NCBI GenBank assembly: GCA_018883265.1
Contig: VEQK01000002.1
Coordinates: 29,752-93,751 of the forward strand
Direction: 5' to 3'
Origin: Rhodocyclaceae bacterium
Lineage (GTDB): Bacteria; Pseudomonadota; Gammaproteobacteria; Burkholderiales; Rhodocyclaceae
Length of the DNA: 64,000 bases
Shown one piece after another: positions 11,454-20,725 of this stretch. How positions within the stretch are numbered: the first letter of the stretch is position 1; every line of letters starts with the position of its first letter. The position numbers and the translations under genes are program-made. The notes beneath the pieces are model-generated. The model had not been told where the DNA came from. It was given only the letters and a program-made list of their open reading frames with translations, and did not search any database.

Positions 11454-12896
11454 ATGTCACACGAAAAAATCATTCTTACTGGAGCGGCAGCACTGGTGTT
11501 GGCGGCGTGTGGCAGCGGTGGTGGTAATGACAACTCCCCGCCGAGCAACACTGTGAATCTGACCGGAGGGATGCGTTTGGTGGGAGCCACGGGTATGGCG
11601 GGTGCAGATGCCGCAAATCCGGGTGGCGATGGGGGTAATGGCGGTGCAGGTGCCGCACTTTATGATCTGACGTCCGTCGGTGTTACTCACTTGAACATCA
11701 GTTCAACAGGAGCCAGTCCAAATGCTTTAATTGGTGGCTGGGGTGGTAATGGCGGTAACGGCGGCAATGCAGTCAGTTCAGGTGGTAATGGCGGTGTCGG
11801 CGGCAATGGTGGCAACGGGATGATCCCAATTTCTAATAATCCGGGTCTGAATGTTTCGATTACAGGAGATCAAGCACTCACGATCGCATGCGGTAACGGC
11901 GGCAATGGGGGCGTGGGCGGGAATGCCGGCATTTTTGGTAATGGTGGAAATGGCGGTGTTGGCGGTAATGGTGGTGTAGGCGGCAATGGCGGAAATGGTG
12001 GTCAGGGTGCTAACGGTGGCAATGGTGGAGCGGGGGGTAGTGGACCCACAGGTGGCAACGGTGGTAACGGAGGTTCAGGGATTAGCGGCATAGGTGGCAA
12101 TGGAGGAGCAGGCGGCACTGCAGGTGGTAATGGTGGTGGTGCAGGCGGCACTGCAGGTGGTAATGGTGGTGCAGGTGCTAACGGTGGTGCAGGCGCAAAC
12201 GGAGGCGCTGGCAGTGTCTGGATAGGTGGTAATGGAGGTGCAGGCGGCACTGCAGGTGGTAATGGTGGCGCAGCGCTCGTTGGTATCGGTGGAAATGGAG
12301 GTTCAGCGAGTGTCGCGGGTCAGACTTCAACTGTTGCGATGCCGTGCATAAACGGTTTTAGTGCCTTAGTTAACATTGACGCTAATGCTTTCGCAGCGCC
12401 GCTTGATGTCGCGGGCTCTAAGGATGCAGACAGGATTATTGGGGGCAGAAGCGACGATAGAATTGCGACGGGAGGAGGCCTAGATAGCCTATACGGTGGC
12501 GAAGGTAGGAATACCTTCATAATCGGCGGTGCCGCTGTAACTGACGCAACTAATCAAATTGTCATTTATGACTGGAAAACCGGAGACGTTCTGGAAATTG
12601 CTTCCCAAGTCGGGACGAGCGGCTCACCCCTCAATGGTACGCCTGTTTTTAATGAGGTTCCTGTCGATGTTAGTGGCGCGGCATCACTTGTCGATGCGCT
12701 TAGCTTGGCTGCTCAAAGTCAGACTGCCAGCGTCAATTCTGTCATTCGTTGGTTTAACTACGGGGGAAATACCTACGTCGTGGTTGACAACTCAGATACT
12801 ACAGGTCTTCAACCGGAGGACGGCGTCATTAAGCTTATTGGCACGCACGTAATTCCGCGGGCTGGGATTATCTTTGCAGCTAATGACGTTCGATAG
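11454..12896 (+). CDS. Gly/Asn-rich GGNGG repeat lipoprotein-like protein with C-terminal RTX/type I secretion-like region
   Basis: Lipobox LVLAAC-G; long GGNGG/GGAGG tract; C-terminal [32 protein letters not shown]...[14 protein letters not shown]. Confidence 0.85.
   Translation: MSHEKIILTGAAALVLAACGSGGGNDNSPPSNTVNLTGGMRLVGATGMAGADAANPGGDGGNGGAGAALYDLTSVGVTHLNISSTGASPNALIGGWGGNGGNGGNAVSSGGNGGVGGNGGNGMIPISNNPGLNVSITGDQALTIACGNGGNGGVGGNAGIFGNGGNGGVGGNGGVGGNGGNGGQGANGGNGGAGGSGPTGGNGGNGGSGISGIGGNGGAGGTAGGNGGGAGGTAGGNGGAGANGGAGANGGAGSVWIGGNGGAGGTAGGNGGAALVGIGGNGGSASVAGQTSTVAMPCINGFSALVNIDANAFAAPLDVAGSKDADRIIGGRSDDRIATGGGLDSLYGGEGRNTFIIGGAAVTDATNQIVIYDWKTGDVLEIASQVGTSGSPLNGTPVFNEVPVDVSGAASLVDALSLAAQSQTASVNSVIRWFNYGGNTYVVVDNSDTTGLQPEDGVIKLIGTHVIPRAGIIFAANDVR
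11732..12306 (+). repeat. in-frame Gly-Asn-Gly-Gly coding repeat tract, including three exact 29-nt copies
   Basis: GCAGGCGGCACTGCAGGTGGTAATGGTGG at 12108-12136, 12141-12169 and 12240-12268. Confidence 0.92.
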
Positions 12897-12927
12897 GGAA
12901 ATATAGACGCTACAGTGAAGACGTAAT

Positions 12928-14151
12928 GTGATAAAACCAGTTCAAAATCAATATGATAATTGGGCTTATCCTTTGCCCATACATGACATGGCAGATGCCA
13001 TGTCATCTGGTTTCTATTGGGAAATTGGTGACCCCATGCTGTACTGGCCACTCTTCTGGCCACAACGACGCAACACAGATGGTCTGCGAATCCTTGTGGC
13101 TGGATGTGGAACGGTTCAGGCTGCATACTACGCACTAAGAAACCCAACGTGGACAGTGGTCGGTATTGATTTCTCTGAATCGAGCCTCAAGCACCAGGCT
13201 GTTTTGAAGAAGCGCCACCATCTTGAAAATCTGGAACTGCATAAGCTTGATCTCGAAGATGTAGCTACGCTCGGGAAAGAATTTGACTTTATTACGTGCA
13301 CCGGCGTGTTGCACCATCTACCAAATCCGGAATCCGGTTTAATAGCATTAAGGAATGTGCTCTCGCCCGAAGGCGTTATCAATTTGATGGTTTATGGGTC
13401 ATCCTTGCGAGTAGGCGTTTATATGCTCCAGGAGGCATTCAGAGAGCTACAGTTCAGACAAACGCCGGTCGATGTTGAAATAGTGCGATCAGTTATTCAA
13501 ACACTGCCAGAAGACCATGCGGCTCAGAAGTACATACAGGCTGTCAACGATCTTAGTTACGACTCGGGGCTGGTCGATACATTTTTACATCCGCAAGACG
13601 CGTCCTTTGATGTCAAGGGAGTCTATAGCCTCACACGAAATTGTGGGCTGGAATTCATTTCATGGTGCGATCCAATTAATTACAGTCTGCGGCATCACAT
13701 CCCCCAGGAACACCCTCTCTGGACGAAATTGAATGACATCAGCGACGAGAGCGCGGCGCATGTTTGCGATCTTCTGCTGCAAAGGCAAGGTACCCATAGG
13801 TGGTTGGTCGGGCATCCCGATTATGTCAATAAGATAAAAATCGAGTTTTCAGGAAATAATTTTTTGAGTTTCACGATCATTCCGCATAGGAACCTTGTAA
13901 TCCATCAACAAAGTGATCCTATTGCGAACACACCTGCAGAATGCACAAGGGATGGTTATGCATTTCAGATCAGCGCCGGTCTTGCGAGATTGATGGCTTT
14001 ACTCAGCGGTGACAATAATATTTCGAGTGTGCTTGGAAAGGGGGGGCTCGATGACATACTCAGATCAACATCTCTTGATGCGCTAAAAGAAGAGATCAAG
14101 TCACTGTGGGAGATGGGGCACGTTTACGTCCTGTTGCCAGAAATTCGCTAA
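12928..14151 (+). CDS. class I SAM-dependent methyltransferase with additional C-terminal domain
   Basis: ILVAGCGTVQAAYYAL (motif I), VVGIDFSESSL, FDFITCTGVLHHLPNPESGLIALRNVLSPEGVINLMVYG. Confidence 0.9.
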   Translation: MIKPVQNQYDNWAYPLPIHDMADAMSSGFYWEIGDPMLYWPLFWPQRRNTDGLRILVAGCGTVQAAYYALRNPTWTVVGIDFSESSLKHQAVLKKRHHLENLELHKLDLEDVATLGKEFDFITCTGVLHHLPNPESGLIALRNVLSPEGVINLMVYGSSLRVGVYMLQEAFRELQFRQTPVDVEIVRSVIQTLPEDHAAQKYIQAVNDLSYDSGLVDTFLHPQDASFDVKGVYSLTRNCGLEFISWCDPINYSLRHHIPQEHPLWTKLNDISDESAAHVCDLLLQRQGTHRWLVGHPDYVNKIKIEFSGNNFLSFTIIPHRNLVIHQQSDPIANTPAECTRDGYAFQISAGLARLMALLSGDNNISSVLGKGGLDDILRSTSLDALKEEIKSLWEMGHVYVLLPEIR

Positions 14152-14297
14152 GTTCAGAATTCGAATCGTGCGCCATCTGAGTAATTCGTGGGGTGGCTTG
14201 TGCTGTAACTCTTTGTTTTAATTGCCCCATATCCCGGCGGCTTTCGCCCCGTCATCATTTCCGTATAATATCGTTTTGTGGCTTGGGGCAAGAGACC

Positions 14298-15761
14298 ATG
14301 CAGTTAATTCAGAAAGCGCTGACCTTTGACGACGTTCTGCTCGTTCCGGCGCACTCCGCAATTCTTCCGCGCGATGTTTCCCTGCAAACCCGTCTAACGC
14401 GCGATATTACCCTCAACATGCCGCTGCTCTCGGCCGCTATGGATACGGTGACTGAAGGTCGTCTGGCCATTGCCCTGGCACAAGAAGGTGGCATCGGCAT
14501 CATTCACAAGAACCTTACGCCGGCGCAACAGGCCGCTGAAGTGGCCAAGGTTAAGCGTTATGAATCGGGTGTGCTCAAAGACCCGATCACCATCAATCCG
14601 GGCATGCTGGTCCGCGATGTGCTCGAACTGACGCAGCGTCATCGTATTTCGGGTTTGCCGGTAGTCGACAAGAGCGGTAAGGTTGTGGGTATTGTCACCA
14701 ACCGTGATCTGCGTTTTGAAACCAACCTCGATCAGGCTGTGCGCCAGATCATGACCCCCAAGAAAAAGCTGGTCACCGTGCGTGAAGGCGGCAGTGTCGA
14801 AGACGCCAAGGCATTGATGCACCAGCACCGCATCGAGCGCGTGCTAGTCGTTAACGATGAATTTGAACTCTGCGGTCTCATTACCGTCAAAGACATTCTC
14901 AAAGCCACCGAACATCCGAATGCTGCCAAAGACGCCGCAGGCCGTTTGCGCGCTGGCGCCGCCGTCGGTGTCGGGGCCGGCACGGAAGAGCGTGTCGAAC
15001 TACTGGTAGAAGCGGGCGTCGATCTGGTCGTCGTCGACACGGCTCACGGTCACTCGCAAGGTGTGCTGGATCGCGTGCAGTGGGTCAAGAAGAATTACCC
15101 GCAAGTGCAGGTGATCGGCGGCAACATCGCCACGGCCGATGCCGCGCGAGCACTGGTCGATCATGGCGCCGACGGCGTCAAGGTGGGTATCGGCCCGGGT
15201 TCGATCTGTACCACCCGAATCGTTGCAGGTGTCGGCGTGCCGCAGATTACCGCCATTGCCAACGTCGCCAAAGCATTGGAAGGCACTGGTGTGCCGTTAG
15301 TTGCCGATGGCGGCATCCGCTTCTCGGGCGATATCGCTAAAGCCATTGCGGCCGGCGCCAACTGTGTCATGCTGGGTGGCCTATTTGCCGGTACTGAAGA
15401 AGCGCCGGGGGAAGTCGAACTATTCCAGGGTCGTTCGTACAAAAGTTATCGTGGCATGGGCTCGCTGGGCGCCATGCAGGCCGGTTCCAGTGACCGCTAC
15501 TTCCAGGACAACACTGCCAATGTCGATAAATTCGTCCCGGAAGGGATCGAAGGACGCGTACCGTACAAAGGCTCAGTGCTGGCTGTCATCCACCAGCTGA
15601 TGGGTGGTCTGCGTTCTTCCATGGGTTATCTGGGTTGCGCCACGATCGCTGACATGCACAAACGTGCCCAGTTCGTCGAAATCACCTCGGCCGGTGTTCG
15701 CGAATCGCATGTGCATGATGTCCAGATCACCAAAGAAGCCCCGAACTACCACGTTGATTAA
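14298..15761 (+). CDS. guaB: IMP dehydrogenase
   Basis: [23 protein letters not shown] domains; [18 protein letters not shown]; start moved to ATG 14298. Confidence 0.97.
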   Translation: MQLIQKALTFDDVLLVPAHSAILPRDVSLQTRLTRDITLNMPLLSAAMDTVTEGRLAIALAQEGGIGIIHKNLTPAQQAAEVAKVKRYESGVLKDPITINPGMLVRDVLELTQRHRISGLPVVDKSGKVVGIVTNRDLRFETNLDQAVRQIMTPKKKLVTVREGGSVEDAKALMHQHRIERVLVVNDEFELCGLITVKDILKATEHPNAAKDAAGRLRAGAAVGVGAGTEERVELLVEAGVDLVVVDTAHGHSQGVLDRVQWVKKNYPQVQVIGGNIATADAARALVDHGADGVKVGIGPGSICTTRIVAGVGVPQITAIANVAKALEGTGVPLVADGGIRFSGDIAKAIAAGANCVMLGGLFAGTEEAPGEVELFQGRSYKSYRGMGSLGAMQAGSSDRYFQDNTANVDKFVPEGIEGRVPYKGSVLAVIHQLMGGLRSSMGYLGCATIADMHKRAQFVEITSAGVRESHVHDVQITKEAPNYHVD

Positions 15762-15778
15762 TTAGTTTTGAACCGCCT

Positions 15779-17350
15779 ATGTCCCGCTCGCACCAGAAGA
15801 TCCTCATCCTTGATTTCGGTTCGCAACTGACGCAGCTCATCGCGCGTCGCGTCCGTGAACAGCAGGTCTATTGCGAGTTGCATCCCTTTGATGTGAGCGA
15901 TGATTTTGTCCGTGACTTCAGGCCGCAAGGCATCATTCTCTCGGGCGGCCCTAACTCGGTGTACGAAGCGACTGACTGGAAAGCCCCGCAGGCCGTCTTC
16001 GAACTGGGTGTGCCTGTGCTGGGCATCTGTTACGGCATGCAGACCATGGCCGAGCAACTGGGTGGTAAGGTAGAAAGTTCGAACCAGCGTGAATTCGGCT
16101 ATGCCGAAATGCGCGCGAGGGGTCATTCGAAGCTGTTCGAAGGTCTGCAAGACCGGGGGAATGAACAAGGCCATGGCTTACTTGATGTCTGGATGAGCCA
16201 CGGTGACAAGGTCACCCAGCTACCGCCGGGATTCAAGGTCATTGGTGATAACGAATCAACCCCCGTTGCCGCCATGGCGGATGAAGCGCGTCGTTTCTAT
16301 GCCGTGCAGTTCCACCCGGAAGTCACGCATACGCTCAAGGGCAAGGAGATGTTTGCCCGCTTCGTTCACGACATCTGCGGTTGCGGTCGCGACTGGACCA
16401 TGCCGAATTATGTGGACGAGGCTGTCGAAAAAATCCGCGCTCAGGTCGGCGACGAAGAAGTGATACTCGGTCTGTCGGGGGGGGTGGATTCATCGGTTGC
16501 TGCCGCACTGATCCATCGTGCAATTGGCGATCAATTGACCTGTGTGTTCGTCGACAATGGTCTGCTGCGCTTAAATGAAGCAGAGCAGGTCATGGAGACC
16601 TTTGCCCGGGGTCTGGGCGTCAAGGTCGTACATGTCGATGCCTCGGCACAGTTCCTGGGTCACCTCATGGGCGTGAGCGACCCGGAGCAGAAGCGTAAGA
16701 TCATCGGTCGCGAATTCGTTGAAGTTTTTGACGCCGAATCCAAGAAACTGGTCAACGCCAAGTGGCTGGCCCAGGGCACGATTTACCCGGATGTGATCGA
16801 ATCGGCCGGCGCCAAAACCGGCAAAGCGCATACCATCAAGTCACACCACAATGTGGGTGGTTTGCCCGAGCACATGAAGCTCAAGCTGCTCGAACCGCTG
16901 CGCGAGCTCTTCAAGGACGAAGTACGCGAACTCGGCGTGGCGCTGGGTTTGCCGCACGACATGGTGTATCGGCACCCCTTCCCGGGCCCCGGTCTGGGCG
17001 TGCGCATCCTCGGCGAAGTCAACAAGGAATTTGCTAATCTGCTGCGCCGGGCCGATGCCATTTTTATCGATGAGCTGCGTGCTGCCGGTTGGTACGATAA
17101 AACCTCACAGGCGTTCGCCGTCTTCCTGCCCGTCAAGAGTGTGGGCGTCATGGGCGATGGCCGTACCTACGAATACGTCGTTGCGCTACGCGCTGTTGAA
17201 ACGCAAGATTTCATGACAGCACACTGGGCAGAGCTTCCGCATAGCCTGCTGGGTAAGGTCAGTAACCGCATTATCAACGAGGTGCGTGGCATCAACCGCG
17301 TAGTCTACGATATCTCCGGCAAGCCGCCGGCAACGATTGAGTGGGAGTGA
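15779..17350 (+). CDS. guaA: GMP synthase (glutamine-hydrolysing)
   Basis: [39 protein letters not shown]. Confidence 0.98.
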   Translation: MSRSHQKILILDFGSQLTQLIARRVREQQVYCELHPFDVSDDFVRDFRPQGIILSGGPNSVYEATDWKAPQAVFELGVPVLGICYGMQTMAEQLGGKVESSNQREFGYAEMRARGHSKLFEGLQDRGNEQGHGLLDVWMSHGDKVTQLPPGFKVIGDNESTPVAAMADEARRFYAVQFHPEVTHTLKGKEMFARFVHDICGCGRDWTMPNYVDEAVEKIRAQVGDEEVILGLSGGVDSSVAAALIHRAIGDQLTCVFVDNGLLRLNEAEQVMETFARGLGVKVVHVDASAQFLGHLMGVSDPEQKRKIIGREFVEVFDAESKKLVNAKWLAQGTIYPDVIESAGAKTGKAHTIKSHHNVGGLPEHMKLKLLEPLRELFKDEVRELGVALGLPHDMVYRHPFPGPGLGVRILGEVNKEFANLLRRADAIFIDELRAAGWYDKTSQAFAVFLPVKSVGVMGDGRTYEYVVALRAVETQDFMTAHWAELPHSLLGKVSNRIINEVRGINRVVYDISGKPPATIEWE

Positions 17351-17358
17351 GTGTTGTA

Positions 17359-18372
17359 ATGCATCGAGAGTTGCCCTGGTGTGTCTGCGGCGTTCGATGG
17401 GTCTCGACAGGCTTTTTAACTCTCTGGGTGACTGCTGTGTTTGCGCAGGATCCTATTCTTGTGGTGGGTCACAAAAACCCGGACACGGATGCAATCATCA
17501 GTGCCATTGCGGCCGCGGCACTCAAGAGTGCACTGGGCGACCCCGCCCAGGCCCGAAGTCAGGGTGACGCGAATCCAGAGACTCGGTTTATTCTCAAGCG
17601 CTTCGGTTATGAAACACCCCCTGTGCAGGCAACATACGCAAAGAACCGCGTGATTCTGGTCGACCATTCAGATAGGGCGCAGGCGCCGGATGATTTGGAT
17701 AGGGCGCACTTGGTAGGTTTGTTTGACCACCACAAATTGGGTGATGTACAGAGTGCAGAGCCCATTGAGGTGATCGTCATGCCGGTAGGCAGCACGGCGA
17801 CCGTTTTGCAGGAGCTTTTTGCTCAACGTGGCGTAGCGATTGACCCACCACTTGCCGGACTCATGCTTGGCGCGATCCTCTCCGATACACGGAGTTTCCG
17901 GTCACCTACTACAACTCAGCGCGACCGGGTTGCCGCGCAGACGCTTGCAGACCGTTCCGGGGTGCTCCGCATGGAAGAGTTCGGACGAGAACTCCTGCTC
18001 GCATACAATGAACAGATGAAAACGATGAATGACGAGACCTTGATTGGACTTGACCTGAAGGTTTTTGAGATGGGGAGGGCAAAGGTCGGAATCAGTCAGA
18101 TCGAGGCATTTGACATCGGATTCTTGAGGGAGCGACTCACGGGCTTGCGCAAGGCCATGGATGACCAAGTCAGACGAAGTAATCTTCAGGCCATGGTTCT
18201 TGCCATCACGGATATCGAACGCGAGGGTTCCCTGTTGCTGGTTGCGGGGCCCCGTGCCAACCAGGCGGGGAAAGCCCTGGATATCAGCGATCTCGACGGT
18301 ACCTGGCGGTCTGGCGTCATGAGCCGCAAGAAACAGCTGGTGCCGCCTCTCGAGGATTCCTTTTCACGGTAA
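17359..18372 (+). CDS. DHH-family manganese-dependent inorganic pyrophosphatase-like protein with putative N-terminal signal peptide
   Basis: VVGHKNPDTDAI, VILVDHSD, LFDHHKLG, GAILSDTRSFRSPTTT; N-terminal STGFLTLWVTAVFAQ; GGGAG SD-like element upstream of ATG 17359. Confidence 0.85.
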   Translation: MHRELPWCVCGVRWVSTGFLTLWVTAVFAQDPILVVGHKNPDTDAIISAIAAAALKSALGDPAQARSQGDANPETRFILKRFGYETPPVQATYAKNRVILVDHSDRAQAPDDLDRAHLVGLFDHHKLGDVQSAEPIEVIVMPVGSTATVLQELFAQRGVAIDPPLAGLMLGAILSDTRSFRSPTTTQRDRVAAQTLADRSGVLRMEEFGRELLLAYNEQMKTMNDETLIGLDLKVFEMGRAKVGISQIEAFDIGFLRERLTGLRKAMDDQVRRSNLQAMVLAITDIEREGSLLLVAGPRANQAGKALDISDLDGTWRSGVMSRKKQLVPPLEDSFSR

Positions 18373-18501
18373 TGCGGTTTTCTGCCCGCTCCGATTGATC
18401 GGAAATCATTTTCCGGCATTCTGCTGACCGGTGCCTGATTCAGGATTACGCCATGATCCAGTGTGGCTTTATATTTGCGGGTTCACTTTAAGAAGTTTTT
18501 C

Positions 18502-20706
18502 ATGGAAATCAAGGTCAACTTTCTCGATAAGCTGCGTCTTGAGGCTAAATTTGATGACTTCACGGTTATAGCCGATCAGCCGATCCGCTATAAAGGCGAT
18601 GGTTCGGCGCCGGGCCCCTTTGATTATTTTCTGGCGTCGTCCGCGCTATGTGCCGCGTACTTTGTAAAGCTCTATTGCGATACACGCAATATATCCACTG
18701 AAAATATTCGCCTGTCGCAGAACAACATCGTTGATCCGGAGAACCGCTACCAGCAGACCTTCAAGATCCAGGTGGAGCTACCGCCGGATATTGCAGAAGT
18801 CGATCGCCGAGGCATTCTCAGTTCGATTGAGCGCTGTACCGTCAAGAAGGTGGTGCAGACCGGCCCCGAGTTTATGATTGAAGAAGTCGAGAACCTGGAT
18901 GCCGATGCGCAATCGCTGCTGACGGTTAAACCGGACACGGATGTCAGTACTTACATCACAGGCAAAGATCTGCCGCTAGAGCAAACGATCGCCAATATGT
19001 CGGCCTTGCTGGCTGACCTTGGTATCAAGATCGAAATCGCGTCCTGGCGGAACATTATTCCCAATGTCTGGTCATTGCATATCCGCGATGCACACTCACC
19101 GATGTGCTTCACCAACGGCAAAGGTGCCACAAAGGAAAGCGCCCTGGCCTCCGCCTTGGGGGAGTACATCGAACGCCTGAATAATAACCACTTCTACGCG
19201 GGGGCGTACTGGGGCGAAGAGATCGCCAATGCCCCGTTCGTGCATTATCCGGATGAGCGCTGGTTTAAACCCGGGCGGAAGGACGCGCTGCCAGCTGAGA
19301 TTCTGGATGACTACTGTCTCGAAATCTATGATCCTGAGGGGGAATTACACGCATCTCACCTGATCGATACCAACTCCGGTAATGCCGACCGTGGCATCTG
19401 TTGTTTGCCCTATGTGCGTCGATCCGACGGGGAGGTTGTTTATTTCCCATCGAACCTGGTTGAGAACCTGTTCGTCAGCAACGGCATGAGTGCCGGCAAT
19501 ACCCTGGCTGAAGCACAGGTTCAATGCCTGTCAGAAATCTTTGAACGCGCAGTGAAGCGTGAAATCCTGGAAGGTGAAATCGCCTTGCCGGATGTGCCGC
19601 AAGAGGTATTAGCTAAATACCCCGGCATTCTGGCAGGGATTCAGGGTTTGGAAGCGCAGGCATTTCCGGTGCTGGTGAAAGATGCCTCGCTGGGTGGCAA
19701 GTATCCCGTTATGTGCGTCACCCTGATGAATCCGCGCACCGGGGGTGTCTTTGCTTCATTTGGTGCGCACCCCAATTTTGAAGTCGCGTTGGAACGCAGC
19801 CTGACTGAGCTTCTGCAAGGACGCAGCTTTGAAGGTCTGAACGATTTGCCGCAGCCGACCTTTGAAAGCAACGCGGTGACTGAGCCTAACAACTTTGTCG
19901 AACACTTCATTGATTCAAGCGGCATTGTTTCGTGGCGATTTTTCAGCGCCAAGGCCGATTACGACTTCGTCGAATGGGATTTCTCTAGCCAAGGGGCCAA
20001 TGCCAACGCCAATCAAGCAGCAACGTTATTCGGTATCCTCGAAGACATGGGTAAAGAGGTGTACACAACCACTCATGACCAATTGGGCGCTGTGGCGTGT
20101 CGGATTCTGGTGCCCGGTTATTCCGAGGTGTACCCGGTAGAAGATCTGGTCTGGGATAACACCAACAAGGCCTTGCTGTTCCGCAATGACATCCTGAATC
20201 TGCATCGGCTCGATGATGAAAGCCTGGAAGCATTAATAGACAGGCTGAATAACAACGAGCTCGATGAGTATGCGGATATTGCTACCCTCATTGGTGTTCA
20301 GTTTGATGAAAACACCGTGTGGGGTCAACTCACGGTCATGGAATTAAAACTACTGATTCATCTGGCCTTGCAGCAGTTAGAAGAGGCGCATGATCTGGTG
20401 GGCGCCTTCCTGCAGTACAACGACAATACGCTGGAGCGTGGCTTGTTTTACCAGGCCCTCAATGTCGTGCTCGAGGTGATGCTGGATGACGATCTCGAGC
20501 TGGCAGATTACGAACTTAATTTCCGCCGGATGTTCGGTAATGAACGCATGGATGCGGTGCTGGGTTCCGTTGATGGCAGCATCCGCTTTTACGGGCTAAC
20601 GCCCACGAGCATGAGGCTTGAAGGCCTGGATCGACACCATCGACTCCTCGATAGCTACAGAAAGTTGCATAAGGCGCGGGCTAGAGCGGCAGGTAGCGTC
20701 CGCTAG
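18502..20706 (+). CDS. OsmC domain/YcaO domain fusion protein
   Basis: N-terminal OsmC-like domain (DYFLASSALCAAYFVKLYC...ERCTVKKVV); YcaO ATP-binding ExxE motifs (SALGEYIERL; CLSEIFERAVKREI); C-terminus resembles E. coli YcaO (RMFG...FYGL...H..LL..Y.KL..A). Confidence 0.88.
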   Translation: MEIKVNFLDKLRLEAKFDDFTVIADQPIRYKGDGSAPGPFDYFLASSALCAAYFVKLYCDTRNISTENIRLSQNNIVDPENRYQQTFKIQVELPPDIAEVDRRGILSSIERCTVKKVVQTGPEFMIEEVENLDADAQSLLTVKPDTDVSTYITGKDLPLEQTIANMSALLADLGIKIEIASWRNIIPNVWSLHIRDAHSPMCFTNGKGATKESALASALGEYIERLNNNHFYAGAYWGEEIANAPFVHYPDERWFKPGRKDALPAEILDDYCLEIYDPEGELHASHLIDTNSGNADRGICCLPYVRRSDGEVVYFPSNLVENLFVSNGMSAGNTLAEAQVQCLSEIFERAVKREILEGEIALPDVPQEVLAKYPGILAGIQGLEAQAFPVLVKDASLGGKYPVMCVTLMNPRTGGVFASFGAHPNFEVALERSLTELLQGRSFEGLNDLPQPTFESNAVTEPNNFVEHFIDSSGIVSWRFFSAKADYDFVEWDFSSQGANANANQAATLFGILEDMGKEVYTTTHDQLGAVACRILVPGYSEVYPVEDLVWDNTNKALLFRNDILNLHRLDDESLEALIDRLNNNELDEYADIATLIGVQFDENTVWGQLTVMELKLLIHLALQQLEEAHDLVGAFLQYNDNTLERGLFYQALNVVLEVMLDDDLELADYELNFRRMFGNERMDAVLGSVDGSIRFYGLTPTSMRLEGLDRHHRLLDSYRKLHKARARAAGSVR

Positions 20707-20725
20707 GCCATTAAGAGCATTCGCC

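Noticed and set aside
12002-12250. Minus-strand Pro/Ala-rich 82-aa ORF
   Set aside because: Complement of GGNGG/GGTGGC codons; no independent support.
12108-12268. 29-nt direct repeats considered as a CRISPR array
   Set aside because: Repeats are in-frame coding (Gly/Asn/Ala/Thr), spacings are 4 and 70 nt, and there are no cas genes.
11454-12896. Relationship to mycobacterial PE_PGRS proteins
   Set aside because: Shared GGNGG composition only; no PE domain, and a Gram-negative lipobox and RTX-like end are present instead.
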